Assembly (NCBI GenBank): GCA_029779475.1
Contig: JAKPAN010000309.1
Span: 1 to 57,895, forward strand
Reading direction: 5' to 3'
DNA from: Pseudomonadota bacterium
GTDB lineage: Bacteria > Pseudomonadota > Gammaproteobacteria > Xanthomonadales > Rhodanobacteraceae
Length of the DNA stretch: 57,895 nt
Positions 54,657 to 57,895 of this stretch are shown in pieces (the stretch's first letter is position 1; each line of letters opens with the position of its first letter). The notes beneath the pieces were generated by a model, which saw nothing but the letters and a program-made list of their open reading frames with translations, ran no database searches and was not told the origin of the DNA. The translations under genes were made by a program, and so were the position numbers.

Positions 54657-56045
54657 GTGAACGTTCCCGCGCGGCGACGCGCCGCCGCTTTCGTTTTCGT
54701 CGCGCTGTTCGTCCTCGCGCAAGCGCTGCTCTGGTTCGCGTACTACACGCACGGCGCGAAAGCGCTGATCGGCGACGAGCAGACCTACCACGACACCGCG
54801 CTCGCGATCCTCGCCGGCGGCGCGTGGATGCCGAGTTCGATCTGGCCGCCGCTGCAACCGCTCATGCTCGCCGCGTTGTACGGCGTGTTCGGCGCGCACG
54901 TGCTCGTCGCGCAGATCGCGCAGACGCTGCTTTTCATCGGCTGCGCCGCTTTGCTGCGCGGACTGTGGCGCGACCTCGGCGGCAGCGTCGCCGCGGCGAA
55001 CTGGGCGACGGCGCTGTTCCTGCTCGCGCCGGAAATCGCCGGCTACGCGCACTGGCTGTGGCCGGAAATTCCGCATCTGTTCCTGCTGCTGGCCACGTTC
55101 CGGCTGCTCGCGCGGGCGCAACGCGCGGACGGGCGCGATGGCGGGCATGGCGCTTCGCTGCTCGTATCCGCGGCGCTCGCCGGTGTTTGCGTCGGCCTCG
55201 CGCTGCTCGAAAAAAGCCTGCTTTCGGCGTTCTGGCCGTTGCTGCTGCTCGCGTTCACGCGACGCGCGCGACCGTGGTTCGCGTGGCGTGGCGCCGCCGC
55301 ATTCGCGCTCGCGCTCGGCCTCGTCACCGCACCCGCGCTGCTGCACGGCTGGCGCACGTACGGCACACCGACGATCGCGGACAGTTCGGTCTACAACCTC
55401 TGGGTCGGACTTACCGACCGCTGGCGCAGCGACTACGTCGGCGACATGGGCGGCGCCGAACTGCCCGCGTTCCTCGCCAGCGGCGCGACGCCACACGAAC
55501 GCAACGCGGTCTACCTCGACAAGGTGCGCGGCTACGTCGCCGACAAGGGCGTCGCGAACGTGCTCGTCGCGCAGCTCGACCGCCAGTACTTCCGCCTGTT
55601 CAACGCGAAGACGCTGCTCGTTTCGCAACTGCCCGGGCCGGCCTGCGCCGGACATTTGTCGGTCTACCGAACCTCGCCGATCGTGACGTGGCTGCTCACC
55701 GTCGGCAACGACGCCGCGCACGCGCTGATCCTCGCCGCCGCCGCGTTTGGCCTTGCTTGCTGGCGACGGCGCATCGGCATGCTGCACGTGATCGTCGCGC
55801 TGTTCCTCGCCTACCAGCTCGCGCTGTTCTCGCTCATCCACGTGAAGGCGCGCTTCCTGCTGCCGATGCTGCCGTTCCTGTGCGGACTCGCCGGCGACGT
55901 GCTCGCGCGGGCCGTCGCGCCGCGTCGCGACGACGGCGCGCTTGCGCTCACGCCGCTGCGGCTTTCGGTGGGCGCGTTGTTCGCGGCGCTGCTGTTGTTC
56001 CTTGCATTTGCGCCGGCGGCGCTGGACGGGTCGTGCGCGCACTGA
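54657..56045 (+). CDS. GT-C type membrane glycosyltransferase (ArnT/PMT-like)
   Basis: 462 residues, around eleven membrane helices. After helix 1, the periplasmic loop reads GDEQTYHDTALAIL; the GDE/D motif with the following Y and H is the catalytic-loop signature of GT-C enzymes such as ArnT and other polyprenyl-phosphate-sugar transferases (EPLYHDAA-like, SIWPPLQPLMLAALYGVFG being the second family block). Likely transfers a sugar from a lipid carrier in the periplasm. GTG 54657 is chosen; a longer frame from TTG 54585 runs through an obvious non-coding palindrome. Confidence 0.85.
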   Translation: MNVPARRRAAAFVFVALFVLAQALLWFAYYTHGAKALIGDEQTYHDTALAILAGGAWMPSSIWPPLQPLMLAALYGVFGAHVLVAQIAQTLLFIGCAALLRGLWRDLGGSVAAANWATALFLLAPEIAGYAHWLWPEIPHLFLLLATFRLLARAQRADGRDGGHGASLLVSAALAGVCVGLALLEKSLLSAFWPLLLLAFTRRARPWFAWRGAAAFALALGLVTAPALLHGWRTYGTPTIADSSVYNLWVGLTDRWRSDYVGDMGGAELPAFLASGATPHERNAVYLDKVRGYVADKGVANVLVAQLDRQYFRLFNAKTLLVSQLPGPACAGHLSVYRTSPIVTWLLTVGNDAAHALILAAAAFGLACWRRRIGMLHVIVALFLAYQLALFSLIHVKARFLLPMLPFLCGLAGDVLARAVAPRRDDGALALTPLRLSVGALFAALLLFLAFAPAALDGSCAH

Positions 56046-56158
56046 ATGCGATCCGAGCGGTTTTCGCGAAAACACGAAGCCCGGCGAAGAAACCATATCC
56101 AGCGCAGGCGGCGCCCCCAATCCGGTATCCTCGCGACCGCTCCCCGATTTGCCTCGCG

Positions 56159-56920
56159 ATGCGCCGCCACCTGATCGAACTCGTCCTGTTCAGCACCTAC
56201 GCCGAATTGCGCGCCGAAGCCGCGCGCAGCTATCTCGGTCTGATCTGGTGGGTGCTCGAGCCGGCGATGATGATGGGCGCGTACTGGCTCGTGTTCGACG
56301 TCATCCTCAAGACCGGCGGCGCGGACTACATCCCGTTCCTGCTCATCGGCCTGACCTTGTGGCAGTGGATGAAGCAGTGCATCACGCACGGCGGTTACGC
56401 GATCTGGTCGAGCCTGCCGATGGTGCGCCAGGTGCAGTTGCCGCCGATCGTGTTCCCGCTCATCGCGATGCTCTCGGACACGGTCAAGTTCTTCTTCATT
56501 TTCCTGTTGCTCGTCGTCATCCTCTGGGCGCTCGGCTATCCGCCAAACGCGGCGTATTGGGCGTTGCCGATCCTCTTCTTCGCGATCTTCCTCGCCGCCG
56601 CGGGCGCGGGATTCATCGTTTCCGCGCTGGTGCCGCTGGTGCCGGATCTGCGCTTCGTCATCGAGCAGGTGCTCATGGTCGTGATGTTCCTGTCGGCGGT
56701 GATCTTCCCGCTCGACCAGGTGCCGCCGAGCCTCAAGGGGCTGATGGCGCTCAACCCGATCGCCGTGGTCATGGACGACGCGCGCGGCATCCTCATGCAC
56801 GGCCAGCTGCCGAACTGGGTCGGGCTGTGGAAGGTCTACGTCATCTCGATCGTGCTGTGCGCGATCGGCGTGGCGAGCGTGCGCGCCTTCGCGCCGCGTT
56901 TCCCCAAATTGGCGAGCTGA
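56159..56920 (+). CDS. ABC-2 type polysaccharide export permease (Wzm/KpsM-like)
   Basis: 253 residues, six membrane helices. ELVLFSTYAELRAEAARSYLGLIWWVLEPAMMMGAYWLVFDVIL is the KpsM/Wzm-type start (R-x-LG-x-W-W-x-x-EP). The segment LDQVPPSLKGLMALNPIAVVMDDARGILM is the conserved C-terminal block. Moves a lipid-linked or capsule-type polymer across the inner membrane together with the ATPase that starts 1 bp after its stop. Start ATG 56159. Confidence 0.92.
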   Translation: MRRHLIELVLFSTYAELRAEAARSYLGLIWWVLEPAMMMGAYWLVFDVILKTGGADYIPFLLIGLTLWQWMKQCITHGGYAIWSSLPMVRQVQLPPIVFPLIAMLSDTVKFFFIFLLLVVILWALGYPPNAAYWALPILFFAIFLAAAGAGFIVSALVPLVPDLRFVIEQVLMVVMFLSAVIFPLDQVPPSLKGLMALNPIAVVMDDARGILMHGQLPNWVGLWKVYVISIVLCAIGVASVRAFAPRFPKLAS

Positions 56921-56921
56921 G

Positions 56922-57629
56922 ATGGGCGACGTCGTCATCGAACTCGAACACGTCGGCGTCGCGTTCCACGCGCAACGCAGCATCGGCGGCGGCCGCTACT
57001 GGGCGCTCGAAGACGTGAACCTGCAACTGCGCCGCGGCGAACGCCTCGGCGTGATCGGCCGCAACGGCGCGGGCAAGAGCACGCTGCTGCGCGTGCTCGC
57101 CGGCATCCTCGCGCCAGATCGAGGACGCGTGCGCCGCAGCGGCATTTCCTGCCAGCTCATGTCGCTGTCGCTCGGCTTCGTCGGGCACCTGTCCGGCCGC
57201 GACAACGCGGTGCTGTCCGGATTGCTGCTCGGCTTGCGCCGCCGCGAGATCGTCGCGCGCCTGCCCGCGATCCGCGAGTTCTCTGAACTCGGCGATTTCT
57301 TCGAGCAGCCGATCGCGACGTATTCCGCGGGCATGGGCATGCGCCTCGCGTTCGCGGTGGCGATGCAAGTCGAACCCGACGTGTTGCTCATCGACGAAGT
57401 GCTCTCCGTCGGCGACACCGAGTTCCAGGAGAAATCCGGCGCTGCGCTGCGCGAACGCATGCGTGAGGGGCGCACCGTCGTCCTCGTCAGCCACGACGAG
57501 GAACAGATCCGCCGCCGCTGCGACCGCGTGCTGTGGATCGAACACGGCCGCAGCGTGCTCGAAGGCCATCGCGACGAAGTCTTCGCGGCCTACCACCGCG
57601 ACCTGCACCACCCCGCGGAGACGGCGTGA
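56922..57629 (+). CDS. ABC polysaccharide export ATPase (Wzt/KpsT-like)
   Basis: 235 residues. Walker A GRNGAGKSTLLRVLAG (about 47-62), Q-loop CQLMSLSLGFVG, signature YSAGMGMRLAFAVAMQ (degenerate LSGGQ, as in this exporter subfamily), Walker B PDVLLIDEVLSVGD and the switch His in VVLVSHDEEQI. It has no C-terminal carbohydrate-binding extension, so unlike Wzt of E. coli O9a it probably does not read a terminal sugar cap. Stop overlaps the next gene's GTG (GTGA). Confidence 0.93.
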   Translation: MGDVVIELEHVGVAFHAQRSIGGGRYWALEDVNLQLRRGERLGVIGRNGAGKSTLLRVLAGILAPDRGRVRRSGISCQLMSLSLGFVGHLSGRDNAVLSGLLLGLRRREIVARLPAIREFSELGDFFEQPIATYSAGMGMRLAFAVAMQVEPDVLLIDEVLSVGDTEFQEKSGAALRERMREGRTVVLVSHDEEQIRRRCDRVLWIEHGRSVLEGHRDEVFAAYHRDLHHPAETA

Positions 57630-57895
57630 ACGACGTCGCGCCATCGCTCGACGAAGCGCGCATCGCCGCGCTCGCGACGCGACTGTCGCTGACGCCGCGC
57701 GAACTGCTCGCGCTCGCCGGTCGCGTCGCCGCGCAGCCGGATGCGCCGCTCGACGCCACGCGCCTCGACGCGGAAATCGCGCGCCTGCATGCCGCGCCAC
57801 GCGAAACCGCAGACGCCGCCGCGCTGGCCTTGCTCGGCTACGGCGGCTTCGCCGTCGACGACATCGACCGCGCGCTCGCGCTCGTGTGGACGCAC
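57626..57895 (+). CDS. Partial ORF at window edge, glycan locus member
   Basis: 90 residues visible; runs off the right end. Starts at GTG 57626 inside the ATPase stop (GTGA), so it is translated from the same mRNA. The sequence (helical, LSLTPRELLALAGRVAAQPDAPLDATRLDAEIARL) shows no recognisable motif yet; probably an N-terminal helical part of a glycosyltransferase or methyltransferase, but the product cannot be named from this fragment. Confidence 0.7.
   Translation, partial: MNDVAPSLDEARIAALATRLSLTPRELLALAGRVAAQPDAPLDATRLDAEIARLHAAPRETADAAALALLGYGGFAVDDIDRALALVWTH

Overview
The window is high-GC (roughly two thirds G+C) chromosomal DNA of a gammaproteobacterium, most likely Xanthomonadales and probably close to Rhodanobacteraceae or Xanthomonadaceae. 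The grounds are codon use, the protein families (PhoQ-like kinase, class II GlyQ/GlyS, TatABC, RdgC, TtcA), an IPTL-like C-terminal anchor and a short C-terminal GGFD-type tail on an exported beta-helix protein. The genus is inference. There is no rRNA, tRNA, CRISPR array, insertion sequence, prophage or integrase gene.

Left part, 1-13 kb: an exported beta-helix protein; a Sir2 deacylase; thymidine kinase with a coupled unknown gene; a large DPP4-type S9 peptidase; a one-domain EamA protein; pirin; a DUF2306 membrane protein; a LytS/LytTR two-component pair; a YecA-type protein coupled to exonuclease III; and threonine aldolase. Between threonine aldolase and the DUF924 gene is a lower-GC patch with one small membrane protein framed by attC-like core sites, possibly a lone integron gene cassette.

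Middle part, 13-31.7 kb, is mostly housekeeping: DUF924, a YdcH-type protein, transketolase, TtcA, RdgC, an SprT/YgjP-like metallopeptidase, a low-GC orphan, a hydrolase coupled to ferrochelatase, an exported protein with a sorting-type tail, a SYLF protein, TatABC, a GspE-type ATPase coupled to a glutamine amidotransferase, GlyQS and a lipoprotein.

From 31.7 to 37.4 kb lie the gene-poor stretches. They hold REP-like palindromes, two hairpin clusters that on the minus strand would give RNAs with C-rich loops, and an orphan 63-residue gene between a perfect 14-bp leader hairpin and a strong terminator. Between these stretches are a QseC/QseB-type two-component pair and mnmG. From 37.4 to 45.6 kb come PepN, a serine/threonine dehydratase, two small membrane proteins or transporters, Tag, and a PepSY-PhoP-PhoQ-like set.

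Right part, 45.6-57.9 kb, is a surface-glycan locus. A minus-strand run of seven tightly packed genes encodes a transglutaminase-like exported protein, a DUF4214/coiled-coil/methyltransferase-like protein, three glycosyltransferases and a glycosyltransferase-FkbM methyltransferase fusion. A divergent plus-strand group encodes a lipoprotein, a GT-C type membrane glycosyltransferase, a Wzm/Wzt-like ABC exporter and a gene cut by the window edge. The likely combined task is assembly, methylation and export of a polysaccharide. The most unusual observations are the C-rich-loop RNA candidates, the attC-framed cassette, the leader hairpin of the 63-residue gene and the GT-FkbM fusion.
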